Numbered from the stretch's first letter, positions 1 to 8,621 are shown. The stretch: 64,000 bases of DNA from Mesorhizobium sp. CA14 (GCF_020165195.1 NZ_JAIUHR010000002.1:1-64000); one strand, 5' to 3'. Notes: generated from the letters alone by a model not told the origin. Made by a program: numbers and translations.

Positions 1-137
1 TCTGCCCTGCGGCCGAAGCGGTGGCGCTGCAGCTCCTTGATGATTTGGCGCAACCGTTCGTTCTCGGCACGCTCCGCTGCGAGCATCGCCTGAAGCGCGA
101 TCGGATCGTTGGTCAGTGGCTCGGCCGGATTGGTCAC
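1..137 (-). CDS. tnpC: IS66 transposase TnpC, N-terminal 45 residues only
   Basis: Leftward partial gene starting at a GTG (135-137) and running off the window edge. The visible N-terminus has the acidic/leucine-rich coiled segment with AERAENERLRQ and ends in HRFGRRA, the conserved start of IS66 DDE transposases (full length usually about 500-540 residues). It follows tnpB after a 57-bp gap, the standard IS66 order. The catalytic DDE core lies outside the window, so it is unknown whether the element is intact. Confidence 0.75.
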   Translation of the reverse strand, partial: MTNPAEPLTNDPIALQAMLAAERAENERLRQIIKELQRHRFGRRA

Positions 138-194
138 AAAGCCGATTCAATCATGCATTCCAATAGTTTGCCAGCGCCTTGGCCGTCCGTGGAA

Positions 195-551
195 TCAACT
201 TGCCGCGACCGGCGCGCGCGTCTCCCGGGCGTCATGCACGCGACGCCAATCCAACCCTTCCAGCAGCGCCTGCAATTGCGCCGCCGTCAACCTCACCACG
301 CCATCGGTGATGGCAGGCCAGCAGAATTTTCCGTCCTCCAGGCGCTTTGCCAGCAGGCACACGCCGGTGCCGTCGAAGTAGACCAGCTTGACCCGGTCGG
401 CACGCTTCGCCCTGAAGACGTAGACTGCGCCGGAGAACGGATCGGCGCCCATCGTGTCGCGCACCAGCGCCGCCAATCCCTCGGCGCCCTTGCGGAAGTC
501 CACCGGCCTGGTCGCCACCATGACGCGCACGGCGCCGGTCGGGCCGATCAC
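195..551 (-). CDS. tnpB: IS66 family accessory protein TnpB (Orf2)
   Basis: 118 residues, the normal length for IS66 Orf2. The family signature is intact: VMVATRPVDFRKG near the N-terminus, then AVYVFRAKRADRVKLVYFDG and LLAKRLEDGKFCWP. The protein is needed for IS66 transposition but its biochemical role is unknown. Its start overlaps the tnpA stop by 4 bp (ATGA), so the two are translationally coupled. No damage is visible. Confidence 0.9.
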   Translation of the reverse strand: MIGPTGAVRVMVATRPVDFRKGAEGLAALVRDTMGADPFSGAVYVFRAKRADRVKLVYFDGTGVCLLAKRLEDGKFCWPAITDGVVRLTAAQLQALLEGLDWRRVHDARETRAPVAAS

Positions 552-994
552 GACGAACTCTTCAGCGCACGGATCACCGCCGCCACCGTCCTGGCGTCGG
601 CGCCACGGCCAACCCGCATGGCGACACCGTCAATCTCAAGTTCGATCACCCCGGCGACCCGGGCGGCCTTCCGTTTCCGCTGCGTCGCCGGCCGCATTGC
701 TGCCGGCTCCGACCTTGGCCCTGCGACCACCGCCGGAACAAACAGCGGTTCGGGCGCCGCCGGTTCCGCCGCCGGCAGACGGGCGGCTCGACGCCAGGCG
801 AACAGTTGCTGCGGGGATAGTGCATATCGGCGAGCCACCGCGCTCACGCTCTCGGCGGTCTCGTAGCTTTCCGCCACGATCCGCGCCTTCTCCTCCGGCA
901 GCCACTCGCGTCGCCGACCCGCGCCGGTGAATATCTCCAGCCGACGGATCGGCTCCTCGTCCTTGGATTTAAGCGTAAGCTCTGAAATCGTCAT
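548..994 (-). CDS. tnpA: IS66 family accessory protein TnpA (Orf1), HTH-containing
   Basis: 148 residues. An N-terminal helix-turn-helix region (about residues 30-65) reads EWLPEEKARIVAES...SAVARRYALSPQQLFAWRR, the classic IS66 Orf1/IS3-OrfA type HTH. A proline/alanine-rich linker follows, then a short C-terminal domain (about 115-148). It is the first gene after the element terminus at 1070 and overlaps tnpB by 4 bp. Probably a terminal-repeat-binding or regulatory subunit of the transposase; inferred from the family. Confidence 0.9.
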   Translation of the reverse strand: MTISELTLKSKDEEPIRRLEIFTGAGRRREWLPEEKARIVAESYETAESVSAVARRYALSPQQLFAWRRAARLPAAEPAAPEPLFVPAVVAGPRSEPAAMRPATQRKRKAARVAGVIELEIDGVAMRVGRGADARTVAAVIRALKSSS

Positions 995-1070
995 GTGTCG
1001 AAGCCTTCAAAGGCTCCAAACATCGCGGCTTAACGCAACCCGCGAAAGGTGCGGTCGGAACAGCGCTTAC

Positions 1071-1497
1071 CCTGCGGGCAATATCGGCGCGTGCCTGCTC
1101 AAGGGCGACCAGCGTTTTTTTTAAAACTCAGGCCTTCGCGGCGCAGGAACTGCCACACTGCGTTGTGCGAGACCTTGACCCCGCGAGCGGCCAACTCGTC
1201 CTTCAGCCGATGCAGAGTCAATTCACAGGTCTGATTGATCCGCTCCACGATGAAGGCACGGTGCGGCTCCAGCACCCTCTTGCGATGCCCGCCCATTTTG
1301 CCAGGCGCTATCGAGCCGGTCGCCTGATGACGCTGCAACAACTTCACCGCCGCCGAAACCGAAATGCCGAACCGCTTGGCGGCCGACCGGCGGCTCTCGC
1401 CGCTCAAAACTGCCGCTACAACCCGCTCGCGAAGATCATCGGAAAGAGGTCGAACCATCTGATGCTGGCCTCCAATCCAGCCAGCATCTTGAATCAC
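1071..1497 (-). pseudogene. IS630-family transposase, N-terminal part, disrupted by IS66
   Basis: The first 132 residues are an IS630 N-terminal HTH: LSDDLRERVVAAVLSGESRR, then AAKRFGISVSAAVKLLQR, and HNAVWQFLRREGLSFKK. The frame stops after a run of eight A residues at about 1115-1122 (leftward). Downstream of that run another frame reads TLVALEQARADIARR, the usual continuation of this family, as far as 1071 where the IS66 terminus begins. IS630 relatives often express the second half by frameshifting on such an A run, so the run may be original. The DDE domain is missing because of the IS66 insertion. The element's own end probably lies at about 1540-1555. Confidence 0.85.
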
Positions 1498-1553
1498 AAA
1501 TCCAACCGAGCGGGAATCCCTTCCGATTCTATCGAGCGGTGAAACGCTCTAGG

Positions 1554-2246
1554 CTAGAAATGGCCCGACACTGGCGCCGCTGCGCCGTATACTCGCGGCA
1601 GGAGCATGGGAACTCGTCGAGCGTACTCGTCATACTCAGGGAAAGCGGCCCGCAATACTTTTTCTTCGTTGATCAAGCGCCGATATTGAAAAGCGAGACA
1701 GACTATGCATACCGTCACTGTAGCCCACTTCGGATTGCGCAGGACGATACCGAGCAGCACAACAGTTTCACAAACATAAAGCGGATGACGCACAATTCGG
1801 TAGGGACCCGTTGTGACGAGCCGCCTCGCCTGCGCAACGATACTGAATGATCTGCCAAGCCACCACAGGCAGGAAATACAAAGCACGAAGCCGAAGATTG
1901 TCACTGAGTCTGCTACGAGCTCAAGCTGCGGAGCTATTTGGGCCCGAGGAACCGCGATCAAAGTTACCGTAGCAAATGAACCAATAAGCGCCGATATACG
2001 AGGTTCGACGCCCTCAGCCGTCTTAAGCGGCGAGAGGCGAGCTACAGTGGTGATGACCATTAGAGACACAAAACATATGGCAGCGATCTCAGCTACAACA
2101 TCGATTATCCGGACGCCCGTCCACTCTCCGCTTGCTTGAATCGCGGTAATGAGCCCCAGAGTTTTCAAAGTCACCCAGAATGTGAAGTACAGCGTCATCG
2201 TCGCACGACCTATGAAGTCACGCATCTCTGGTGAAGGAAGCTTCAT
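1554..2246 (-). CDS. isoprenylcysteine carboxyl methyltransferase (ICMT)-like membrane protein
   Basis: 230 residues with about five hydrophobic segments. The C-terminal third carries the family core: GPYRIVRHPLYV (about residues 147-158), then NEEKVLRAAFPEYDEYARRV, the SAM-binding RHPxY and E-E-x-L motif of ICMT/phospholipid methyltransferase-fold enzymes. Bacterial members methylate varied lipophilic substrates, so the substrate is unknown. The start overlaps the end of the sterol-desaturase-family gene by 29 bp, indicating a two-gene transcript. GC and codon use are lower than in the Tad genes next door, and an IS remnant borders it; both suggest horizontal transfer. Confidence 0.75.
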   Translation of the reverse strand: MKLPSPEMRDFIGRATMTLYFTFWVTLKTLGLITAIQASGEWTGVRIIDVVAEIAAICFVSLMVITTVARLSPLKTAEGVEPRISALIGSFATVTLIAVPRAQIAPQLELVADSVTIFGFVLCISCLWWLGRSFSIVAQARRLVTTGPYRIVRHPLYVCETVVLLGIVLRNPKWATVTVCIVCLAFQYRRLINEEKVLRAAFPEYDEYARRVPMLLPRVYGAAAPVSGHF

Positions 2247-3015
2247 TGGCTTTATCCTTTGGGATCAGTGGATAAACGAGTTGCTCGACGTAGGTTGGCG
2301 GTATTGTATCATCGACGCCGTACCGCTCCGGCACCACATCGCCGGGCAAATACATGGTGCCGAAGAGCATATCGATAAGTGAAATCTGGGCGGCGAAATT
2401 CTTGTCATATGCGGCGCGCTGGTTGGCATGGTGCCAGTGATGGAATTGGGGCGACGCTATCAACCATCGAAATGGTCCTACGTTCATCTTTACGTTGGCA
2501 TGTAACAACAGGGCGTGCCCGTAAGAAATAGCTGCGAATATTGTTATGGCGTCATTGCTGAAGCCCAGCAGAAATACTGGCACGAGCGACGCGCTTTTTG
2601 TAAGAATCTGATCCACCGGATGCACACGGGATCCGGCAAGCCAGTCCAGCTCTTCGATGCTGTGGTGAATCGCATGAAAGCGCCACAGGAACGGGATGGC
2701 ATGAAAAGCACGATGCGCCCAATAAAGCCCAAAGTCCGCGATTAGAATGATCTCAATAAGCTGCAACGAAATGGGCTGCGACGATACAGCTGGCGCAACG
2801 TATGCAGGCACCAACTGACCAACTGTGCTCGTTGCCAGTGCAACAACCGCAGCCAGACCAAGCTTGATGGGAATGCCATTGAATAACGCGTAGATCAGGT
2901 CGTTGAAGAATGCCTTTCGAAGAATCTTCTGATGTGGTCGCAAGGCGAATAGGTATTCGGCCGGCAGGAAGATCAGAGCCGAAATTAGGATAGCCTTGAG
3001 ATTTATGAGGTCCAT
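2218..3015 (-). CDS. sterol desaturase / fatty acid hydroxylase superfamily protein
   Basis: 265 residues, membrane-embedded di-iron oxygenase family. The histidine clusters are present in order: HRAFH (about residue 101), HAIHHS (about 115), then HLL-HAN (about 170) and HHWHH (about 192). Hydrophobic segments flank them. Family members hydroxylate or desaturate lipids, sterols, carotenoids or alkyl glycerols; the substrate cannot be told from sequence. It is the first gene of a leftward pair, overlapping the ICMT-like gene by 29 bp. The region is AT-richer than its surroundings. Confidence 0.8.
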   Translation of the reverse strand: MDLINLKAILISALIFLPAEYLFALRPHQKILRKAFFNDLIYALFNGIPIKLGLAAVVALATSTVGQLVPAYVAPAVSSQPISLQLIEIILIADFGLYWAHRAFHAIPFLWRFHAIHHSIEELDWLAGSRVHPVDQILTKSASLVPVFLLGFSNDAITIFAAISYGHALLLHANVKMNVGPFRWLIASPQFHHWHHANQRAAYDKNFAAQISLIDMLFGTMYLPGDVVPERYGVDDTIPPTYVEQLVYPLIPKDKANEASFTRDA

Positions 3016-3112
3016 TCAACAGCTTCCGCGACAAGCCGCAATTCAACCACTCGACCAGCTTTAGCGCAAGCTAATGGTTTCCGAACGGTTAATCGAAGAA
3101 CGGCCCGTTGTG

Positions 3113-3640
3113 TCAAAACGGATTAACGAACGCCTTGGCGCCCAATATGACGTCAAACGCTATCGTGCAGATTGCAGCGATGGCGATGGGTACGCCAAAG
3201 GGCACAACCCCCTTACGATCCAGATGCTGGATGTAGACGCGAAAGACCCCCTCCGGCAGCATAAACGGAAATTTCATAACCATCGCGGTGGCGAGGGCGA
3301 GCACGAGGAGTAGGACGGAAAACACGGCGAGGCCGCTGCCTCCGATCAAAAACGGCATGACGGCCATGAGCTTCACGTCGCCGGCGCCAAGCTTGCGTAA
3401 GGCCCAGAACGGAAAGAGCACGACGAACAGCAGCAATCCGGCGAGCGCGCTCATTCCCATGTCCCACCAGGTTCCTGCGACTACAGCCGTTAACTGAAGA
3501 GAGCCGAGGCCGAGGCATATAAGCAGCAGCACGTCCCGGTTGGCAATCTTCTGCGTTGTGAAATCAGTCCAGGCTATTCTGCCAAGAAGCAGGATGGCCA
3601 GCACCCTGAGCAACAGCGATGCGGCGAGCAAAAGGCTCAT
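3113..3640 (-). CDS. cpaA: prepilin peptidase CpaA (type IV leader peptidase, A24)
   Basis: 175 residues, polytopic inner-membrane aspartyl protease that removes the leader of Flp prepilins and TadE/TadF pseudopilins. The two catalytic aspartates are visible: D26 in AWTDFTTQKI and D88 in the GxGD motif GAGDVKLM. There is no N-methylase domain, as is normal for CpaA. It overlaps tadD by 4 bp (3637-3640) and is the last gene of the leftward arm cpaF-tadB-tadC-tadD-cpaA. Confidence 0.92.
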   Translation of the reverse strand: MSLLLAASLLLRVLAILLLGRIAWTDFTTQKIANRDVLLLICLGLGSLQLTAVVAGTWWDMGMSALAGLLLFVVLFPFWALRKLGAGDVKLMAVMPFLIGGSGLAVFSVLLLVLALATAMVMKFPFMLPEGVFRVYIQHLDRKGVVPFGVPIAIAAICTIAFDVILGAKAFVNPF

Positions 3641-4179
3641 GACCGCTCTATGTTCCGCACGCTGGACGATAGCAGCTTCAGATTGTTGGCCACGGTCGGG
3701 TCGTTGGGCGCGAGCTCGTATGCCTTGAGGAAGTTGCTGCGCGCGTCCTGCAGCTTGCCGCGCAGCAAATAGGAATAGCCGACATTGTTGTAATATTCAG
3801 GCGTCGCTCCGAGCAGCTTGTAGGCACGGCCGTAGGCCATATCGGAAAGATCGAAGCGACGGATGCGGTCGCAGGATGCGGCAAGGCCCAGCCATGCCAC
3901 GCCGTCATTGGGTGCCAGCCGCGTGGCCTTGTAGAACAGGGCGCCAGCGTTGCCGTAGTTTTCGGAACGGAACTGGGTCTTGGCCTCGGTGACCGCCTGG
4001 TCTGAAGCGTAATAGTCGACATCGCTTACCGTTTTCAGCCCGTCGAAGGCGTCGCCGAAGGCAGTGTAGTCGCCTTTTGCCGGCTCGTTGGTGCGTACAA
4101 CGCCGCCGGTGGCGCCCGTTTGACAGCCGGCAATTGCTATCATCAACAGGCCGGCTGTAACGGCTATCAGCTTCTTCAT
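3637..4179 (-). CDS. tadD: TadD-type TPR lipoprotein of the Flp pilus system
   Basis: 180 residues. A lipoprotein signal peptide ends at the lipobox IAGC (Cys about residue 19). At least two tetratricopeptide repeats follow: AGALFYKATRLAPNDGVAWLGLA and PEYYNNVGYSYLLRGKL, then ARSNFLKAYELAPNDPTVANN. TadD proteins are outer-membrane lipoproteins needed for Flp pilus assembly, probably for secretin biogenesis. It lies between tadC (53 bp away) and cpaA (4-bp overlap). It is shorter than many TadD proteins (about 240-280 residues). Confidence 0.85.
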   Translation of the reverse strand: MKKLIAVTAGLLMIAIAGCQTGATGGVVRTNEPAKGDYTAFGDAFDGLKTVSDVDYYASDQAVTEAKTQFRSENYGNAGALFYKATRLAPNDGVAWLGLAASCDRIRRFDLSDMAYGRAYKLLGATPEYYNNVGYSYLLRGKLQDARSNFLKAYELAPNDPTVANNLKLLSSSVRNIERS

Positions 4180-4232
4180 GTGGCTTCCCCGAGAGTCCCC
4201 CGACCCATATTAGGACCAAAGCATATGTTCAA

Positions 4233-5183
4233 CTAGAAGAAAACGCCTTTCATGCGGATGAGGACCGGCAACATGACAACCATCATCACGACCGGAAAGA
4301 TGCAGAGCCCCAGAGGAATCATCATCTTGACCGGCAGCGCATTGGCCTGCTCTTCCGCGCTCATGATCCTCTGGGTACGCATCTCGTCGCTATACACCCG
4401 CAACGCTTCCGTGAGGCTGGTGCCGAGTTCCTCCGATTGCCGGAAGAGAACCGCCAGTGCCTTCGCCTCGTCGAGGCCGATGCGATCCGCAAGCTCACGC
4501 AACGCCTCGCGCAACGGCTTGCCGGCGCGCAACTGCAAGTTCATGATGGCGAGTTGGATTCCGAGCCACTTGTGGGTGCCGGCGAGTTCGGCTCCCACTC
4601 GATCAACCGCCCCCTCGAGACTCATGCCTGCATCGGCGCAGGTGATCATCATATCCATGAAGTCGGGAAATCCTCGGCGATAGATTTGCTTTTGGGTGTT
4701 TTCAAAACGATCCAGCATGATGCTGGGAATGACTATACAGCCCAGCCCAAGCAAGGCGGCGCCGAAAAAAGCGAGCACGCTAGGCAGTTGAGGCGGCAGC
4801 AGAGCCGACAGGAGTGCGAAACTACCGAGAAACCCGGCACACACCGCACCGAGTCGTGAAAGCATATAGATGATCGGAGCGCTCGGTTGGTGGAACCCAG
4901 CCCTAAATAGCTTTGCTTCGAGCGCATTGGGTTCCCCGCGCTCCTTCTCAAGGGCCCGGAAGTAAGCGTCGACTGGTCGTTGAGCCAAAATCTTGTTGAT
5001 TTCCTGCTGCGCAGCAAGCGAACGACGACTGGTTACACCTTCCGACAGAAGACTGTCGGCGATCCGCTTTCTCGTCTCAAGAACCGGCGCCAGCATCAAG
5101 GCGACCAATAAGAAGAGCGCGCCCGCCGCGATGAAAACGGCTACGGAAAGCAGTTGGGCGGAATTTCCAAGGTCGTTGAACAA
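4233..5183 (-). CDS. tadC: Flp pilus inner-membrane platform protein TadC
   Basis: 316 residues if translated from the TTG at 5181-5183. An upstream extension in this frame would overlap tadB by about 100 bp and resembles no pilus protein, so the TTG just after the tadB stop is preferred; a GAGAC stretch lies a few bases upstream. It is a GspF/T2SSF-domain protein with the typical run FPDFMDMMITCADAGMSLE, then LRELADRIGLDEAKALAVLF, and a C-terminal membrane segment (PLGLCIFPVVMMVVMLPVLI). It works with TadB as the membrane platform driven by the CpaF ATPase. Confidence 0.85.
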   Translation of the reverse strand: MFNDLGNSAQLLSVAVFIAAGALFLLVALMLAPVLETRKRIADSLLSEGVTSRRSLAAQQEINKILAQRPVDAYFRALEKERGEPNALEAKLFRAGFHQPSAPIIYMLSRLGAVCAGFLGSFALLSALLPPQLPSVLAFFGAALLGLGCIVIPSIMLDRFENTQKQIYRRGFPDFMDMMITCADAGMSLEGAVDRVGAELAGTHKWLGIQLAIMNLQLRAGKPLREALRELADRIGLDEAKALAVLFRQSEELGTSLTEALRVYSDEMRTQRIMSAEEQANALPVKMMIPLGLCIFPVVMMVVMLPVLIRMKGVFF

Positions 5184-5197
5184 GCTAGTCTCGCATT

Positions 5198-6172
5198 CTA
5201 GAAATCGAAATTGACCATCCGATACATGATGTAGTCGCCCAGGAGCGCCCAGCACCCGAAGATGACGAAGACGGGCACAATGATCGGATTGCCCCAAACG
5301 TCGCCATAGTAGCTAGGCGCAACGCCCCATAAGATCAGAAACATGAGCACCGGGAAGAGAGAAATGATCCATGCCGACATTCGCCCCTCTGCCGACAAGG
5401 CCCTGATCTTCAGCCGAAGTTTACGCCGCTCCCGCATCACTAAAGCAAGGTTGGACAGTATCTCGGTGAGATTGCCGCCCGTTTTGGCCTGTATCGACAG
5501 AGACACCGACAGGAGGTGCAGTCCTTCGAAGCCGACCCGCTCCGACAGCCTGCGGACAGCCTGCTCTAGACTCAGGCCAAAGGAGATCTCGTCAGAGACG
5601 ATACCAAATTCGGTTCCGAGGGGATCCGGCATTTCACGAGCGACCAGCCCGATCGCCACCGTTGTCGGATGACCTGCGCGGAGCGACCGCACGATCATGT
5701 CGAGGGCATCGGGTAGTTGGCTTGCGAATTTGTTGATTCGTTTACTCCTGGCCCGCTTCAGTACAAGTAAAGGCAGGGCAACTGAAATAAGGAGAAAAAT
5801 GAGAGCCGCTACAACTGCCGAGGATCCCATTAGAAGAACCGCGATCAAAGCCAGCACTAGGGCAGCCAGTACAAAGACGGTAGCAAAACTGATCGGATTA
5901 CCGGTTATGCCGGACTGTGTATAAAGGCGATTGAGGCTAATGGCGCCGAAAATGAAATCGCCTGACGCGGTCAAGCCGCGCTCCTGCAGAAGTCCCTGCA
6001 GGCTCTGTTCCGCAGCCGCATGATCGCCCATCAATTGGAGGCGGCGGTTTATGATTCCGGCTCGCGCTCGCGTTCCGGCTATAGAAACGAACATCACTTC
6101 GACCGCGAGAATGACAGACGCCGCAGCCAGCACGTATATGAGATAAAGCAGAGTCTGACCGGTCGGGATCAT
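5198..6172 (-). CDS. tadB: Flp pilus inner-membrane platform protein TadB
   Basis: 324 residues. N-terminal membrane segment, two central segments at about residues 100-150, and the T2SSF domain (about 160-285) with ASQLPDALDMIVRSLRAGHP and FEGLHLLSVSLSIQAKTGGN, then ALSAEGRMSAWII before a last membrane hairpin. The start overlaps the cpaF stop by 4 bp, and tadC follows after 14 bp. This is the canonical cpaF-tadB-tadC coupling. TadB and TadC probably form a heteromeric rotor for pilin insertion and extraction. Confidence 0.9.
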   Translation of the reverse strand: MIPTGQTLLYLIYVLAAASVILAVEVMFVSIAGTRARAGIINRRLQLMGDHAAAEQSLQGLLQERGLTASGDFIFGAISLNRLYTQSGITGNPISFATVFVLAALVLALIAVLLMGSSAVVAALIFLLISVALPLLVLKRARSKRINKFASQLPDALDMIVRSLRAGHPTTVAIGLVAREMPDPLGTEFGIVSDEISFGLSLEQAVRRLSERVGFEGLHLLSVSLSIQAKTGGNLTEILSNLALVMRERRKLRLKIRALSAEGRMSAWIISLFPVLMFLILWGVAPSYYGDVWGNPIIVPVFVIFGCWALLGDYIMYRMVNFDF

Positions 6173-7551
6173 AAAGGAACCTGAGGATTGAAAGCATCCT
6201 TCGCGAAATGATGGCCCAAGGTTGCGACCTCAGTCGCAAAACGTGGCCGAACACCCGTAGCGCGGAACTCGCCTACGATTGACCCGTCTGAAGCAACATC
6301 GCGACGAACGAAATGGTAGATCTCTTGGAGTTGGACGACGTTGCCCTCCATGCCGGTGATCTCCGAAATCGATACGACCCGCCGGCCGCCATCCGAAAGG
6401 CGCTGCGTCTGTATGATGATGTCGATGGCTGAGGCGATCTGAGCGCGGATCGAGTCATTGGTCATCGGCATGCCCGCCATGCCAACCATTTGCTCGAGGC
6501 GCGAGATCGCATCGCGGGGCGTGTTGGCGTGAATGGTTGTCATTGAGCCTTCGTGACCAGTGTTCATGGCCTGCAGCATGTCAAAGGCCTCCTCGCCGCG
6601 CACTTCGCCTACGATGATGCGGTCTGGACGCATGCGCAGCGCATTCTTCAGCAGCTCGCGCTGACGAACCTCCCCCTTCCCCTCGACATTGGGCGGGCGC
6701 GTTTCGAGCCGGCCGACATGCGGCTGCTGCAATTGCAGTTCCGCCGCGTCCTCGATCGTAACAAGGCGCTCCTTGGCAGGGATGTAACTTGATAGGGCAT
6801 TCAGCAACGTGGTCTTGCCGCTGCCAGTGCCGCCGGACACAAGGATCGACTTGCGCGCTTGCACGGCGATGCGCAGCAGTTCGATCATCGGCTGACGGAT
6901 CGAATTGAACGCCATCAGCCGCTCGAGCGAATAAGGGTTTTTGGAGAATTTGCGGATCGACACCAGCGGCCCATCGACGGATATCGGTCGCACCGCGATA
7001 TTGACACGCGAACCGTCGTCAAGACGCGCATCGACCATAGGAGCCGATTCGTCGACCCGCCTTCCGATATTTGAGACGATCTTGTTAACGATTCGCAGAA
7101 GATGAGCTTCATCGCGAAAGCGAATGGCTGTTTCTTCTAAAACGCCACGGCGCTCGACGAAGACATGCTTGTGCGTGTTAATCAGAATATCCGCGATAGA
7201 GTCATCCTTGAGAAGAGGCTCGATCGGTCCAAGCCCGAGCATCTCGTCGGCCGTGTCACTGGTCAGTTGGTCAAGTTCGCGCGCATTCAGGGGCACGTTA
7301 CGGCCTCGGACGAACTCGCGCACGATCGGCAGTATCTCGTTGAGTATTTCGTCCTTGGACGCATTTTCGAGCGCAGTCAGGTTGAAGCGATCGATGAGGT
7401 GGCGATGGAGATCCACCTTCAAAGAGAGGAAGTCCTCGTCCTGTGATTCGGCCTGCATAACCGGAGCGCTTGCGGCCCCGCTCAATGCCGGAACGGGCGC
7501 CGACTGCGCCGCCTTCTGTTCGTTTGACCCTTTGATGAAGCGACCCAGCAT
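6169..7551 (-). CDS. cpaF: Flp pilus assembly ATPase CpaF/TadA
   Basis: 460 residues, cytoplasmic secretion ATPase of the TadA subfamily that powers extension and possibly retraction of the pilus. The N-terminal region is charged; the core domain starts at about residue 95. Visible motifs: Walker [14 protein letters not shown] (about residue 240), Asp box TIEDAAEL, Walker [21 protein letters not shown], and His box [17 protein letters not shown]. Full length for the family. First gene of the leftward arm; its start faces the flp genes across a 496-bp divergent intergenic region. Confidence 0.95.
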   Translation of the reverse strand: MLGRFIKGSNEQKAAQSAPVPALSGAASAPVMQAESQDEDFLSLKVDLHRHLIDRFNLTALENASKDEILNEILPIVREFVRGRNVPLNARELDQLTSDTADEMLGLGPIEPLLKDDSIADILINTHKHVFVERRGVLEETAIRFRDEAHLLRIVNKIVSNIGRRVDESAPMVDARLDDGSRVNIAVRPISVDGPLVSIRKFSKNPYSLERLMAFNSIRQPMIELLRIAVQARKSILVSGGTGSGKTTLLNALSSYIPAKERLVTIEDAAELQLQQPHVGRLETRPPNVEGKGEVRQRELLKNALRMRPDRIIVGEVRGEEAFDMLQAMNTGHEGSMTTIHANTPRDAISRLEQMVGMAGMPMTNDSIRAQIASAIDIIIQTQRLSDGGRRVVSISEITGMEGNVVQLQEIYHFVRRDVASDGSIVGEFRATGVRPRFATEVATLGHHFAKDAFNPQVPL

Positions 7552-8047
7552 ATCGCTGAACCCCTGCTTGTTTCCCCAGCGTCGAAACTAAGCGTTAACC
7601 ACGACCCGCACAAGCGGCCTTGAGGACACACTGGACGTATTACTTGCGACATAGTTAAGAAGCGGATTCCGAGAAATCGTTTTATTTCCGGATTGCACCG
7701 GGCAATAGACCAAAGTCCTAGGACCTTTGTCGCTTCGCCCGCAAACTTGGCTTGTAACGCGTTAGATATAATGGTCTATGCATATTTTCTAATATGATCG
7801 AGGCGATGGCATAGCTGCGGCGGAATTGTGAACGAATGGTTAAAATCGCTTGAAAAGTGAGCCGAATCAAGCTTTTGTCAAAATTTAAAGGGCCCCAAAT
7901 CGAGTATTGAAGGGTTAAGGGACTGTTAATCCATTTGACTTGGCTTTTTTGCGCGACCTAGGATTGAAGGTGACGGGGGATGCTTGGGTATGGGGTTCAT
8001 CCTTAGGCTCGTCTCGTCGGGTTAAAACCTCCAAAGGAGAAATTGGC
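7552..8047. promoter_or_regulatory. divergent intergenic region between cpaF and flp1
   Basis: 496 bp without a convincing gene, AT-rich compared with its flanks. It must hold the promoters of both arms of the Tad locus. Rightward, a plausible sigma-70-like promoter is TTGACT (7935-7940), an 18-bp spacer and TAGGAT (7959-7964), 84 bp before the flp1 start. An AAAGGAG ribosome-binding site is at about 8033-8039. I see no clear promoter for cpaF. Confidence 0.5.
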
Positions 8048-8233
8048 ATGAAGAAGCTCATGACGATGGCCCGGCAGTTCCGCGACGATGAAGACGGCGC
8101 TGCTATGGTCGAATACACGGTTCTGCTCGGCATCATCACAGTGGCCGTTATCGCCACTGTGGTGCTGGTCGGGACCTGGGTCTCCGGCCGGTGGACTGCG
8201 CTGAATACCGCGCTCACGACCGCAACGGCCTAA
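8048..8233 (+). CDS. flp: Flp/PilA major pilin subunit, copy 1
   Basis: 61 residues. The start is the ATG at 8048, 8 bp after an AAAGGAGA ribosome-binding site; the upstream extension in frame is not pilin-like. Prepilin features are exact: a short charged leader ending at G17, then AAMVEY with E at +5 and Y at +6, the Flp motif cut by CpaA. A hydrophobic helix (about 24-45) and a short tail ending TATA follow. It is the pilus fibre subunit. A near-identical copy lies 109 bp downstream. Confidence 0.95.
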   Translation: MKKLMTMARQFRDDEDGAAMVEYTVLLGIITVAVIATVVLVGTWVSGRWTALNTALTTATA

Positions 8234-8247
8234 TTTGAATTGCGAAG

Positions 8248-8280
8248 AAATGGCCCAAGCTATTTTGGGTTGGGCCATTT
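8248..8280 (+). terminator. stem-loop between the two flp genes
   Basis: Perfect 11-bp inverted repeat AAATGGCCCAA / TTGGGCCATTT (8248-8258 and 8270-8280) with an 11-nt loop, 14 bp after the flp1 stop. There is no long U tract, so it may be a partial terminator or an RNA-stabilising 3' end that lets flp1 be made in excess over the downstream assembly genes. Confidence 0.55.
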
Positions 8281-8342
8281 CGAGGCATGCATGGATTCGG
8301 CTTCGGCCGGTCCGCGATTTCGATCTTTGAGGGTACATCGGC

Positions 8343-8528
8343 ATGGAAAAGTTTGTGACGATGGCTCGGCAATTCCGAGACGGCGAAGATGGCGCCGCGA
8401 TGGTCGAATATACAGTGTTGCTTGCTATCATTACGGTCGCTGTCATCGCTACCGTGATCTTAGTTGGCACCTGGGTCAGCGGCCAGTGGACGGCGCTCAA
8501 CGCAGCACTGACAACTGCAACTGCATAA
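8343..8528 (+). CDS. flp: Flp/PilA major pilin subunit, copy 2
   Basis: 61 residues, aligned without gaps to flp1. The differences are mostly in the leader (MEKFVT for MKKLMT, G for D at 14) and at a few helix and tail positions. The G17|AAMVEY processing site is unchanged, and the tail also ends TALTTATA-like. The high similarity marks a tandem duplication. Either copy could be the major pilin; the second may be a minor or alternative subunit. Confidence 0.95.
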   Translation: MEKFVTMARQFRDGEDGAAMVEYTVLLAIITVAVIATVILVGTWVSGQWTALNAALTTATA

Positions 8529-8566
8529 GATCAATTGAAGCTGCAGGCGCCAAGTCCTAGTACAGT

Positions 8567-8597
8567 TTCTCGGCACCCATAGAGCGGGCGCCGAGAA
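8567..8597 (+). terminator. stem-loop between flp2 and cpaB
   Basis: Inverted repeat TTCTCGGC (8567-8574) / GCCGAGAA (8590-8597) with a 15-nt loop, just before cpaB. No U tract follows, so it is more likely an attenuator or mRNA-processing/stability element separating pilin mRNA from the assembly genes than a full terminator. Confidence 0.45.
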
Positions 8598-8621
8598 CGG
8601 CAAAATGAGCGGGTGGCGGGG

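Larger units (their letters stand above)
1..1070 (-). mobile_element. IS66-family insertion sequence, left part outside window
   Basis: Three leftward genes in the order tnpA, tnpB, tnpC are diagnostic of IS66. The element end is placed at 1070, where, read leftward, the sequence begins GTAAGCGCTGTTCCGACC, the typical IS66 terminus. The sequence just beyond (1071 onward) continues an IS630 transposase gene, so the IS66 copy inserted into that older element. IS66 makes 8-bp target duplications; the other end is outside the window, so the duplication cannot be checked here. Confidence 0.85.

Noticed and set aside
5184..5297. Upstream extension of tadC to an ATG at 5297
   Set aside because: It would overlap tadB by about 100 bp and encodes residues unlike TadC; the TTG at 5183 follows the tadB stop closely and begins the family-like sequence.
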